Shown piece by piece: positions 1 through 6,023 of a DNA stretch of 64,000 nucleotides (within the stretch, counting starts at the first letter, position 1; each line of letters begins with the position of its first letter). Origin of the DNA: Conexibacter woesei DSM 14684 (lineage in GTDB: Bacteria; Actinomycetota; Thermoleophilia; Solirubrobacterales; Solirubrobacteraceae); assembly GCF_000025265.1 (NCBI RefSeq), contig NC_013739.1, forward strand, positions 3,892,001 to 3,956,000. Reading direction: 5' to 3'. Both the position numbers and the translations under genes were made by a program. A model generated the notes under the pieces. That model ran no database searches. It saw only the letters and a list, made by a program, of their open reading frames with translations, and was not told the DNA's origin.

Positions 1-1
1 C

Positions 2-793
2 GGCTCCGCGCCCGGCGGGGTCTACCTGCTCAGAGGCGGCAGAGCGACCCCGATCAAGGGCATGCCGAGAATGGCGTTCGGTGCCGCCTGGAGCAAGGGC
101 ACGCTCTACGTCTCGTCCGGTCCGAGCATCGTCGCGGCGAGCGGGTGGAACGGGAAGAAGTTCGCATCGACGAAGACGGTCTTCACCGGCCCGAAGGGCT
201 TCCCCGGCTTCAACGGGATCGCGATCGGCCCCGACGGGCTGATCTACGCCGGCGTCACGATGACTGAGAGAGGCGATTCGAGAAAGGTCGACGCGCCCTA
301 CGCGCAGTCGATCGTCGCGCTGACGACCGCCGGCAAGGACCTCCAGTCGTACGCGACCGGCCTGCGCCAGCCGTGGATGCTGACGTTCGCCCCCGGCCAG
401 TCGGCGCCGCTCGCGACCGCGCTCGGGCAGGAGAACCTCGGCAGAAGACAGCCGCCGGACTACGTCATCAAGGCCGAGCAGGGCCAGGACTACGGCTTCC
501 CGTCGTGCAACTGGTCCAAGCCCGACGCGTGCGCCGGCTTCGCCGAGCCGCTGTCGCTCCTGCCGGCCCATAGCTCCCCGATGGGGATCGGCGTGATCGG
601 CGCGAAGATCTATCTCGCGCTCTTCACCGGCACCGGCAGAGGCCCGCAGGTCGTCTCCGTCCCGCTCGCAGGCGGCAGCAAGACGACGCCGCTGCTGAAC
701 GGCTTCGCAGCGCCCGTCGTCGCGCTCGGGACGCACGGCGGCAACGTCTACGCCGGCGACGTCACCGGCGCGATCTACCGCGTCAAGGGCTGA
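2..793 (+). CDS. Glucose/sorbosone dehydrogenase-like beta-propeller protein (5' partial)
   Basis: The reading frame is open from the window edge, so the true start lies upstream; the ATG at 62 is internal. The visible 263 residues show propeller-style repeats and a stretch (PWMLTFAPG, then GQENLG, then YVIKAEQGQDYGFPSCNW) resembling the glucose/sorbosone dehydrogenase (GSDH, PQQ-type) family, where an aromatic-rich GxxYGxP segment follows the active-site strand. Two Cys flank NWSKPDA and could form a disulfide, which would fit secretion; the N-terminus with any signal peptide is outside the window. Eight of the ten Arg codons in the visible part are AGA, odd for such GC-rich DNA. Substrate and cofactor use are not determinable; it may be a non-enzymatic propeller. 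Confidence 0.6.
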   Translation, partial: GSAPGGVYLLRGGRATPIKGMPRMAFGAAWSKGTLYVSSGPSIVAASGWNGKKFASTKTVFTGPKGFPGFNGIAIGPDGLIYAGVTMTERGDSRKVDAPYAQSIVALTTAGKDLQSYATGLRQPWMLTFAPGQSAPLATALGQENLGRRQPPDYVIKAEQGQDYGFPSCNWSKPDACAGFAEPLSLLPAHSSPMGIGVIGAKIYLALFTGTGRGPQVVSVPLAGGSKTTPLLNGFAAPVVALGTHGGNVYAGDVTGAIYRVKG

Positions 794-810
794 CGCGAAC
801 CGTCTCGCTC

Positions 811-843
811 GCGCGCCGCGGTCCCGTCAGGGTCGCGGCGCGC
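811..843. terminator. Hairpin between convergent genes
   Basis: GCGCGCCGCG (811-820) pairs perfectly with CGCGGCGCGC (834-843) around a short loop, with extra G-C and G-U pairs inside. It sits 18 bp after the stop of the dehydrogenase-like gene and just before the stop of the convergent regulator gene. No T-tract follows, as is common in GC-rich actinobacteria. Confidence 0.55.
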
Positions 844-856
844 AGCTGGACGCGCG

Positions 857-1537
857 TCAGTCGAGCTCGACGCCGGCCGCGTGCAGCGGCCGCGGGCGCC
901 GGCTGGAGCGGCGGCCGAGGTGCTGGCCCTCGCCGCCGTTCGCGGAACCCTCTTCGGCCACGCCCTCGGCCTGGAACATCATCAGCACGATGCCGGCCGA
1001 TCTCTCCGCCGCGTCGTCGTCGCCCGTTCTGCGCAGGCGCTCGGCGCTCTCCGCCTCGATCTTCTCGATCGTGGCGAGCGTCTTGGCCATCTCGCCGGCG
1101 AGCTCCTTCCAGCCCTGCTCGTCGAGCTGTATGACGCTGCGGCTGAGGTGCGCGTCCGCGTTGTCGAAGCCGCCCTTCGCGGCGGCAGCGTTGACGTAGC
1201 CGGAGACCTGCTCCAGCGACGCGCCGACCATCGCGCGCTTGACGATCGCCGGCGTCTCCGCCCAGCCCTCGTCAGAGACCTTCGGCCGCGCCTTGGCCCG
1301 GTAGTGGTGCTCTATCGCGCCACGCCGCGGAGTCCGCTTGACCAGCTCCAGGAAGCCGAGCGCGTGGAGGCGCCGGACGTGGTAGCTCATCACGCCGAGC
1401 GACACGCCGAGCAGCTCCGACAGCTCGTTCGGGCTGGCCAGCTCGCGATCCTCGAGGATCGCGAGGATGCGGATCCGCAACGGATGCGCGAGTGCCTTGA
1501 TCAGGCGTGGATCGGTGATGTCGCTGTATGGCTTCAT
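857..1537 (-). CDS. ArsR-like winged helix-turn-helix regulator
   Basis: 226 residues. The first about 75 form an ArsR-type winged helix: a helix with ALAHPLRIRIL, then LASPNELSELLGVSLGVMSYHVRRL as the recognition helix-turn-helix, then a basic wing (RTPRRGAIEHHY). The remainder is a helical, charged C-terminal region with no metal-binding Cys cluster, so an effector is not evident; this architecture (wHTH plus a long helical tail) is common in actinobacterial regulators annotated helix-turn-helix domain protein. The ATG overlaps the stop of the upstream ECF sigma gene (ATGA at 1534-1537), so the two are translationally coupled and probably act in one circuit. Confidence 0.8.
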   Translation of the reverse strand: MKPYSDITDPRLIKALAHPLRIRILAILEDRELASPNELSELLGVSLGVMSYHVRRLHALGFLELVKRTPRRGAIEHHYRAKARPKVSDEGWAETPAIVKRAMVGASLEQVSGYVNAAAAKGGFDNADAHLSRSVIQLDEQGWKELAGEMAKTLATIEKIEAESAERLRRTGDDDAAERSAGIVLMMFQAEGVAEEGSANGGEGQHLGRRSSRRPRPLHAAGVELD

Positions 1538-2061
1538 CGGCTCGTCTCGAGTTCTCTCCGCAGGCGACCCCGCAGCCGGTGGAGTCGGACCTTGACGGTT
1601 CCCTCCGGGATTCCGAGCATGCGCGCCACCTCAGGTTGGCTCAAATCTCTCAGATAGCGTAGAGCAAGCAACCTCTGATCATCAATGGAGAAGCGTTTGA
1701 CCACTTGGTCGACCTGCAAGCGGAGGAGCAGGTCCTCGCGCTCCTCCTCCGCCTCCTCGTCGGGCACGCCCGCAAGCAGCGTCTGGTCGTCGAGCAGTTC
1801 GCGCTGCGCGCGGATTCTGCGGCGGTCGAGCAGCCGCAGCGCCTCGTTGCGCGCGATCTGGCGCATCCACGGCATCTGGTCCTCGCCGGCGCACGAGTCG
1901 CGCCGACGCCACGCGCGCATCAGCGCCTCCTGCACGACGTCGTCGATGTCGTGCGACGCCAGCAGGTAGCGACGGGCTTCCCGCGTCGCCGCGGCCCGCA
2001 TCCGTTCCCAATCCCACGCTCCCGGCTGGGGCACGCGGGACTCCGCGATCGCTCCGGCCAC
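1534..2061 (-). CDS. ECF-type RNA polymerase sigma factor
   Basis: 175 residues, the usual ECF length. Region 2 is seen as HDIDDVVQEALMRAWRRRD, followed by MPWMRQIARNEALRLLDRRR; region 4 is LSQPEVARMLGIPEGTVKVRLHRLRGRL, a classic sigma-70 region-4 helix-turn-helix. It would redirect RNA polymerase to a small regulon. Start is GTG at 2061; no good ribosome-binding site precedes it. No anti-sigma gene (no membrane or zinc anti-sigma protein) lies next to it; the co-transcribed partner is the winged-helix protein, which overlaps by four bases. The divergent neighbour is the methyltransferase at 2139. Direct targets cannot be read from this window. Confidence 0.88.
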   Translation of the reverse strand: MAGAIAESRVPQPGAWDWERMRAAATREARRYLLASHDIDDVVQEALMRAWRRRDSCAGEDQMPWMRQIARNEALRLLDRRRIRAQRELLDDQTLLAGVPDEEAEEEREDLLLRLQVDQVVKRFSIDDQRLLALRYLRDLSQPEVARMLGIPEGTVKVRLHRLRGRLRRELETSR

Positions 2062-2138
2062 ATGGCAAATATCGAGGTTTCGTCAAAGTTGGCGAAGTAT
2101 GTGAAACGGTTGTGAGCGTTCGGCGGGTCTTGGTAGTC

Positions 2139-2915
2139 ATGAGGACGACCTCGACTCCCCCCGCAGCGCTCGTCGCCTACGAGCGGCTGGCCGCGGTCTA
2201 CGACCGTTTCACCGACTCCTACGACCACGACGGCTGGGTCGGACGGCTCGAACGGCTGGCGCGCGAGCACGGCCTTCGCGGCCGCCGCGCGCTCGACGTC
2301 GCGTGCGGCACCGGCAAGAGCTTCGCCCCGCTCGTGCGGCGCGGATACGACGTCTGGGCGTGCGACCTGTCGCCCGCGATGGTCGATCAGGCGCGCCGCT
2401 CGAAGGCGCTCCCGGCCGACCGCATCGAGATAGCGGACATGCGCCAGCTTTCCTACACTGGCACCTTCTCGCTCGTCAGCTGCCTCGACGACGCCGTCAA
2501 CTACCTGCTCGACGAGGACGATCTCGCCGCCGCGTTCGCGAGCGTCGCGCGCGTGCTCGCGCCAGACGGCGTCTACGTCTTCGACGCGAACAGCCTCTCG
2601 ACGTATCGCGAGGGCTTCAGCACCCGCGCGACGTTCGAGCGGCCGCTCGCCGACGCGATCTGGCGTGGCGAGACGACCGGGCCGATCGTGCCCGGATCGC
2701 TGTGCGCCGCGTCGATCGAGCTCGGCGGCGGCGGCGCGGCGGTCAGCCGCCACGTCCAGCGCCACCACCCCGAGCCCACCATCCGTCACGCCTTGGCGTC
2801 CGCCGGACTCGCCTGCCGAGCCGTGCTGGGTCAGTCCACGGGCGGCGTCCTCCATGAGGACGCCGACGAGGAGACCCACACGAAGCTCGTGTACGTGGCA
2901 GGCCGAGCGGCATGA
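2139..2915 (+). CDS. Class I SAM-dependent methyltransferase
   Basis: 258 residues from the ATG at 2139; a GTG at 2112 would add nine residues. The Rossmann SAM-binding motif is clear: ALDVACGTGKSF (motif I), then WACDLSPAMVDQAR with the acidic residue that holds the ribose hydroxyls, then LVSCLDDAVNYLL (motif IV region) and VLAPDGVYVFDANS (post-motif). This is the methyltransferase type 11/25 group, whose substrates are diverse small molecules or peptides. It is divergent from the ECF sigma operon and is followed after 29 bp by a strongly translated-looking micro-ORF (2945-3007), so both are probably on one transcript. Substrate unknown; that the micropeptide is the substrate is only a hypothesis. 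Confidence 0.8.
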   Translation: MRTTSTPPAALVAYERLAAVYDRFTDSYDHDGWVGRLERLAREHGLRGRRALDVACGTGKSFAPLVRRGYDVWACDLSPAMVDQARRSKALPADRIEIADMRQLSYTGTFSLVSCLDDAVNYLLDEDDLAAAFASVARVLAPDGVYVFDANSLSTYREGFSTRATFERPLADAIWRGETTGPIVPGSLCAASIELGGGGAAVSRHVQRHHPEPTIRHALASAGLACRAVLGQSTGGVLHEDADEETHTKLVYVAGRAA

Positions 2916-2944
2916 CGCCGACCCCCGACCGAGGAGGAGAGGAG

Positions 2945-3007
2945 GTGAACCACCAGATGTCGATCATCAAGCCGAGCATCATCAAGCCCAGCATCATCAA
3001 GCCGTAA
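2945..3007 (+). CDS. Micro-ORF encoding three SIIKP repeats
   Basis: A 20-codon ORF from GTG 2945 to TAA 3005-3007 reads MNHQM followed by three tandem SIIKP units with no spacer. A purine-rich tract (about 2930-2945) gives a strong ribosome-binding site for the GTG, and AGGAGGTG at 2940-2947 is a perfect anti-16S match for the internal ATG at 2957 (16-codon product made only of repeats). The first repeat encodes Ser as TCG while the other two use AGC, differing at all three bases, and Pro varies CCG/CCC; keeping the amino acid while changing the codon favours selection on the peptide. It lies between the methyltransferase and the Crp-like gene. It could be a leader peptide, a ribosomally made peptide precursor or another small product; I do not recognise the family. 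Confidence 0.6.
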   Translation: MNHQMSIIKPSIIKPSIIKP

Positions 3008-3008
3008 C

Positions 3009-3057
3009 CGCCCGTGACTACGGGCGTCGCCGGCCCAGCGCGGTGTCGGCGACGCCC
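3009..3057 (+). promoter_or_regulatory. Two mutually exclusive hairpins after the micro-ORF
   Basis: Hairpin A pairs 3009-3015 (CGCCCGT) with 3020-3026 (ACGGGCG) around a GACT loop, starting one base after the micro-ORF stop. Hairpin B pairs 3022-3032 with 3047-3057 (11 perfect base pairs, GGGCGTCGCCG/CGGCGACGCCC). They share 3022-3026, so only one can form. A leader ORF followed by competing stems is the layout of a translation-coupled attenuator acting on the regulator gene at 3125. No T-tract follows hairpin B, so it could instead be a plain terminator. Confidence 0.45.
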
Positions 3058-3124
3058 GCGGTCCCGCGCCGGATCGGAAATCCGTGCGAGCGAATCGCGT
3101 CGAACGGGTACTGGAGTGACGGGC

Positions 3125-3874
3125 ATGAGTGTCAGCGAACACACCCGCTCCGGCGACCGCTTCGTCTACGTCCTCGATCACGACGCTGGACTGCGCAGCG
3201 TTCTCGAGGAGTCCGACCGAGCGCGCTGCCGGCAGCACGCCGTCGCGGCGATCGCGGAAGTCCCGGCCGGCGCCTGGGATCCGCAGGCGAACCCGTACCC
3301 CGACGCGGAGCTGGGGCTGCTCGTGCTCGACGGCCTGCTGATCCGCGACGTGACCGTCGCGGAGGCACGCTGCGGCGAGCTGATCGGCCCCGGCACGATC
3401 CTGCGGCCGTGGGACGAGAGCGGCGCCGACGCGCCGATGCGGCACGACGTCGACTGGCAGGTGATCGAGCCGCTGCGGGTCGCCGTGCTCGATCAGCACT
3501 TCCTGCGCGTCGTCGCGCACTGGCCGCCGCTGATCACCGCGCTGGTCGCTCGCGCCAACGAGCGCGCGCAGGATCTCGCGGTGATGGTCTCGATCCACAG
3601 CCTCAAGCGCGTCGACGTGCGCCTGCTCGCCTTCTTCTGGCACCTCGCCGACCGCTACGGCAAGGTCACCTCCGACGGCGTGCTGGTGCCGCTGGCGCTG
3701 ACCCACAGGCAGCTCGCGCTGCTCGTCGGGGCGCAGCGCCCGTCGGTCACCTCCGCACTCGGAACGCTCTCCGAGCGCGAGCTGCTGCGCCGCGACGACG
3801 AGGGCAACTGGCTGCTGACCGGCGACCCGCCGGACGATCTCAGCGTGCTGACGCCCAACGGCGTCGCCGCCTGA
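3125..3874 (+). CDS. Crp/Fnr-like transcriptional regulator
   Basis: 249 residues from the ATG at 3125 (GGAG about 10 nt upstream); a longer in-frame start at 3014 would run through the hairpins and is unlikely. The N-terminal half is a diverged cyclic-nucleotide-binding-like barrel (LGLLVLDGLLIRDVTV, then GPGTILRP, then WQVIEPLRVAVLD), lacking an obvious phosphate-binding RxS cassette for cAMP. The C-terminal half has the Crp winged helix: LAFFWHLADRYG, then LALTHRQLALLVGAQRPSVTSALGTLSERELL. This matches a group of actinobacterial Crp/Fnr-like proteins that probably bind another ligand or none. It follows the SIIKP micro-ORF and may be controlled by its leader. Confidence 0.8.
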   Translation: MSVSEHTRSGDRFVYVLDHDAGLRSVLEESDRARCRQHAVAAIAEVPAGAWDPQANPYPDAELGLLVLDGLLIRDVTVAEARCGELIGPGTILRPWDESGADAPMRHDVDWQVIEPLRVAVLDQHFLRVVAHWPPLITALVARANERAQDLAVMVSIHSLKRVDVRLLAFFWHLADRYGKVTSDGVLVPLALTHRQLALLVGAQRPSVTSALGTLSERELLRRDDEGNWLLTGDPPDDLSVLTPNGVAA

Positions 3875-3924
3875 TCGACGACCCGCCACGACGCCGAGCG
3901 CACGCCGTGGCCGTCGGTCGTCGC

Positions 3925-4473
3925 TCAGACGGTCGTCGCCGTCCCGTCCGCCGCCGCCTCAGGCGACGCCGTCACGACGGAGACATGCCCCATCGTGATC
4001 AGCTCGTCGATCAGCGCCAGCGCGGCCGCGTGCGAGCGGTCGGTGTGACGGCGGATCGAGCGTGCCGCGTAGGTGCCGGCGGCGTCGAGTCCGAGCCGCC
4101 GGTCGACGAGCGGAGGCGAGCTGCGCGCGATCCAGCGCAGCGGCCGGGACCGCTCGCGGCGGCGTTCCTCCGCCCACTCCAGGCAACGGCTCTCACGGGC
4201 GCGCTCGACCTCGGCGGTCCCGCGCGTCCCGACGACCTCGGCCGCATAGCGGTAGAGGTCCTGACGCCGGTCCTCGTCGACCCGGTCGTTGTACGCCCGC
4301 AGGAAGCCGCCGATGACCGGGCAGGCCGATGCCGGTCGGTCGCTGAACGGCTCGCCGGCGAGCATCGACGCCAGCTCCATCACGCACGCGCCTTCGGTCG
4401 GCGCGGCGTGCTTGCCCTTGCTGAGGCGGATCGTCTGATGGTTCGCTTGCTGCGCCTCGCGCTGCTCCGACAT
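3925..4473 (-). CDS. Conserved hypothetical protein with KGKHAAPTEGACVMELA segment
   Basis: 182 residues, ATG at 4473 with AAGGGG seven bases upstream. The first third is the most protein-like: RLSKGKHAAPTEGACVMELASMLAGEPFSDRPASACPVIGGFLRAYNDRV, containing two Cys and an acidic/Tyr-rich end. I believe this segment recurs in actinobacterial proteins of unknown function. The rest is Arg-rich and helical. No membrane helix or signal peptide. It is convergent with the Crp-like gene (50 bp gap). Function unknown. Confidence 0.65.
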   Translation of the reverse strand: MSEQREAQQANHQTIRLSKGKHAAPTEGACVMELASMLAGEPFSDRPASACPVIGGFLRAYNDRVDEDRRQDLYRYAAEVVGTRGTAEVERARESRCLEWAEERRRERSRPLRWIARSSPPLVDRRLGLDAAGTYAARSIRRHTDRSHAAALALIDELITMGHVSVVTASPEAAADGTATTV

Positions 4474-4587
4474 GGACCACCCCTTTCTTTCTCAGCGCGA
4501 AGTCGGGATACCCGCGAGCCGGAGCGCTCAGGCCACCCCGCGGCGAAGCGGGCGGCTGGGCGTCATAACGCGGACGGCCGGCGCCGG

Positions 4588-4989
4588 TCAGGTGGCGGCG
4601 TCGAGCGCGGCGTTGACGAGCGCGTCGGCGTCGGCGTTCTGCGCCCGCGGGACGCTGCGCACGCGCCACGCCTCGAAACCGCCGAGCGCCTCCAGCGCCG
4701 CCGCGTGCAGCGGTCTCATCGCAGCGTGCTTGACGCGGTACTCGCCGCCGACCTGCTTGGCGACGAGCTCGGAGTCGTTGACGACCTCGACCTCGGTCGC
4801 GCCGAGCGCGCGCGCTCGTTCGAGCCCGAGCAGCAGCGCGCGGTACTCGGCGACGTTGTTGGTCGCCTCGCCGATCGTCTCCGCGCGGCGCTCGACCACC
4901 TCACCCTCAGGCGTCGAGACGACGACGCCGACGGCCGCAGGCCCGGGGTTCCCGCGCGCGCCGCCGTCCACGTGGACGACGAGCTTCAC
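4588..4989 (-). CDS. RNase HI-type ribonuclease H
   Basis: 133 residues with a GTG start at 4989 overlapping the previous stop (GTGA). The RNase H fold carboxylates are visible: D8 in VHVDGGARGNPG, E48 in NNVAEYRALL, D72 in NDSELV and D122 in RAQNADADALVN. This is the compact bacterial/archaeal RNase H (rv2228c N-terminal-like) that cuts RNA in RNA-DNA hybrids at R-loops and primers; it lacks an N-terminal hybrid-binding domain. A second, type-2 RNase H (rnhB) is at 19761, so the organism has both classes. Translationally coupled to the small upstream gene. Confidence 0.9.
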   Translation of the reverse strand: MKLVVHVDGGARGNPGPAAVGVVVSTPEGEVVERRAETIGEATNNVAEYRALLLGLERARALGATEVEVVNDSELVAKQVGGEYRVKHAAMRPLHAAALEALGGFEAWRVRSVPRAQNADADALVNAALDAAT

Positions 4990-5225
4990 ACGCTTCCGTC
5001 GATGCGCGGGAATGGGAGCCTGTCGCCCCCGGAGCGCCGGCGGCGGTCCCGCACGGTGCGGACGTGCTCGCGACTCGGGTCACCCCCGTTGCGCGCACCG
5101 CGCCCGCGACGCTCGCCTCTGCGGCGATCGACGATCACCGTGACGTTGTCGTCGTCGGCGTAGTACACCGTCAGCTTGTCGAACAGCTCATCCGCGAGCT
5201 CCGCGGGCACCACGCAGTAGATCAA
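4986..5225 (-). CDS. Small conserved hypothetical protein upstream of RNase H
   Basis: 79 residues from a TTG at 5225 with GAGG just upstream; no ATG is available in frame. The first 35 residues (IYCVVPAELADELFDKLTVYYADDDNVTVIVDRR) look like a compact alpha/beta domain with hydrophobic alternation, followed by an Arg-rich low-complexity tail. It overlaps the RNase H start by four bases, so the two are co-translated. No recognisable family; a structural or nucleic-acid-binding accessory is possible because of the basic tail, but this is inference. Confidence 0.6.
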   Translation of the reverse strand: MIYCVVPAELADELFDKLTVYYADDDNVTVIVDRRRGERRGRGARNGGDPSREHVRTVRDRRRRSGGDRLPFPRIDGSV

Positions 5226-5285
5226 CGGTCCTCGCCGGTCATCGACGACCTTGTCGGGTGGGCATGCTAGTCGACCGGCGGGACG

Positions 5286-5984
5286 CTACGCGGGGGTCAA
5301 CGTCCCGTACTCGTCGGCGACCGCATTGGCCTCGACGCGGTCGGCCGGCTCCAGCTCCTCCAGCTCGTACCCCTGGCCGGCGGTGCGGACCGCGCCGCCG
5401 TCGAGGTCGATCTCGTAGCGGTACCAGCACAGCTCCCAGGAGACGACGATCGTCACGATGCTGGCGGGCTCCTCGTGCGCCCGCGCGACGACGACGGGCG
5501 CCCCGAGCGAGCGGGCGACGCCGGCGACCGTGCGCGGGTGCTCGCTCTGGTTGAAGTGGTCGATCGCCGTCGCGGTGCGCTGCTCGACGTTCGTCGGCAC
5601 GGCGCGGACCTGGCGCAGCTCGCGCTGCGGCTCCAGCCGCTCGACGCGCGAGGACGGCCGCGGCGCCGGCTCGTGCGAGCCGGTCTCGTCGTGGCTGCGC
5701 CCGTTGCCGTTGTGGCCGTTGCCCGGCTCGTCGGCGCGGGGCCGGCGCAGGCGGCTCATGAAGCTGCGGCGGCGCTCGCCGGCGGGCGAGCGGGTGCCGC
5801 GCTCCAGCGCCGCACCCTCGCGCACCCAGCCCTCGTGCAGGGCGCGCGGCTGGCACAGCTCGCAGACCTCGCGCTTGTGTCCCCCCGCGAGATACGTGTC
5901 GGCGCGCTCGCCGCGCAGCAGCGTCCGGCCGCACACGTCGCATGACACGTGGGCCTGCGACGTGCGGATGTCCTTCGTCGTCAT
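5286..5984 (-). CDS. Hypothetical protein with N-terminal zinc-ribbon-like Cys pairs
   Basis: 232 residues, ATG at 5984. The N-terminus has CDVCG and, about 25 residues on, CELCQ, a likely four-Cys zinc knuckle. A Gly/Asn/His-rich linker (around 90-105) separates it from a C-terminal folded part (about 135-232: TAIDHFNQSEHPRTVAGVARSLG, then IVTIVVSWELCWYRYEIDL, ending YELEEL), which looks like an alpha/beta domain. No catalytic motif identified. A TACCCT box nine bases before the ATG suggests its own near-leaderless promoter. Function unknown. Confidence 0.65.
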   Translation of the reverse strand: MTTKDIRTSQAHVSCDVCGRTLLRGERADTYLAGGHKREVCELCQPRALHEGWVREGAALERGTRSPAGERRRSFMSRLRRPRADEPGNGHNGNGRSHDETGSHEPAPRPSSRVERLEPQRELRQVRAVPTNVEQRTATAIDHFNQSEHPRTVAGVARSLGAPVVVARAHEEPASIVTIVVSWELCWYRYEIDLDGGAVRTAGQGYELEELEPADRVEANAVADEYGTLTPA

Positions 5985-5993
5985 GAGCCGTCG

Positions 5994-5999
5994 AGGGTA
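5994..5999 (-). promoter_or_regulatory. Candidate -10 box (TACCCT)
   Basis: TACCCT on the minus strand ends nine bases before the ATG at 5984, the same geometry as several other genes here, implying a 5' leader of only a few bases. Confidence 0.4.
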
Positions 6000-6023
6000 C
6001 CAACCCTCGACCGGCCGACCGTG

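Noticed and set aside
2665-5163. Long plus-strand open frame over the methyltransferase, Crp-like and RNase H genes
   Set aside because: Arg-rich shadow typical of very GC-rich DNA; overlaps several genes with clear motifs on either strand.
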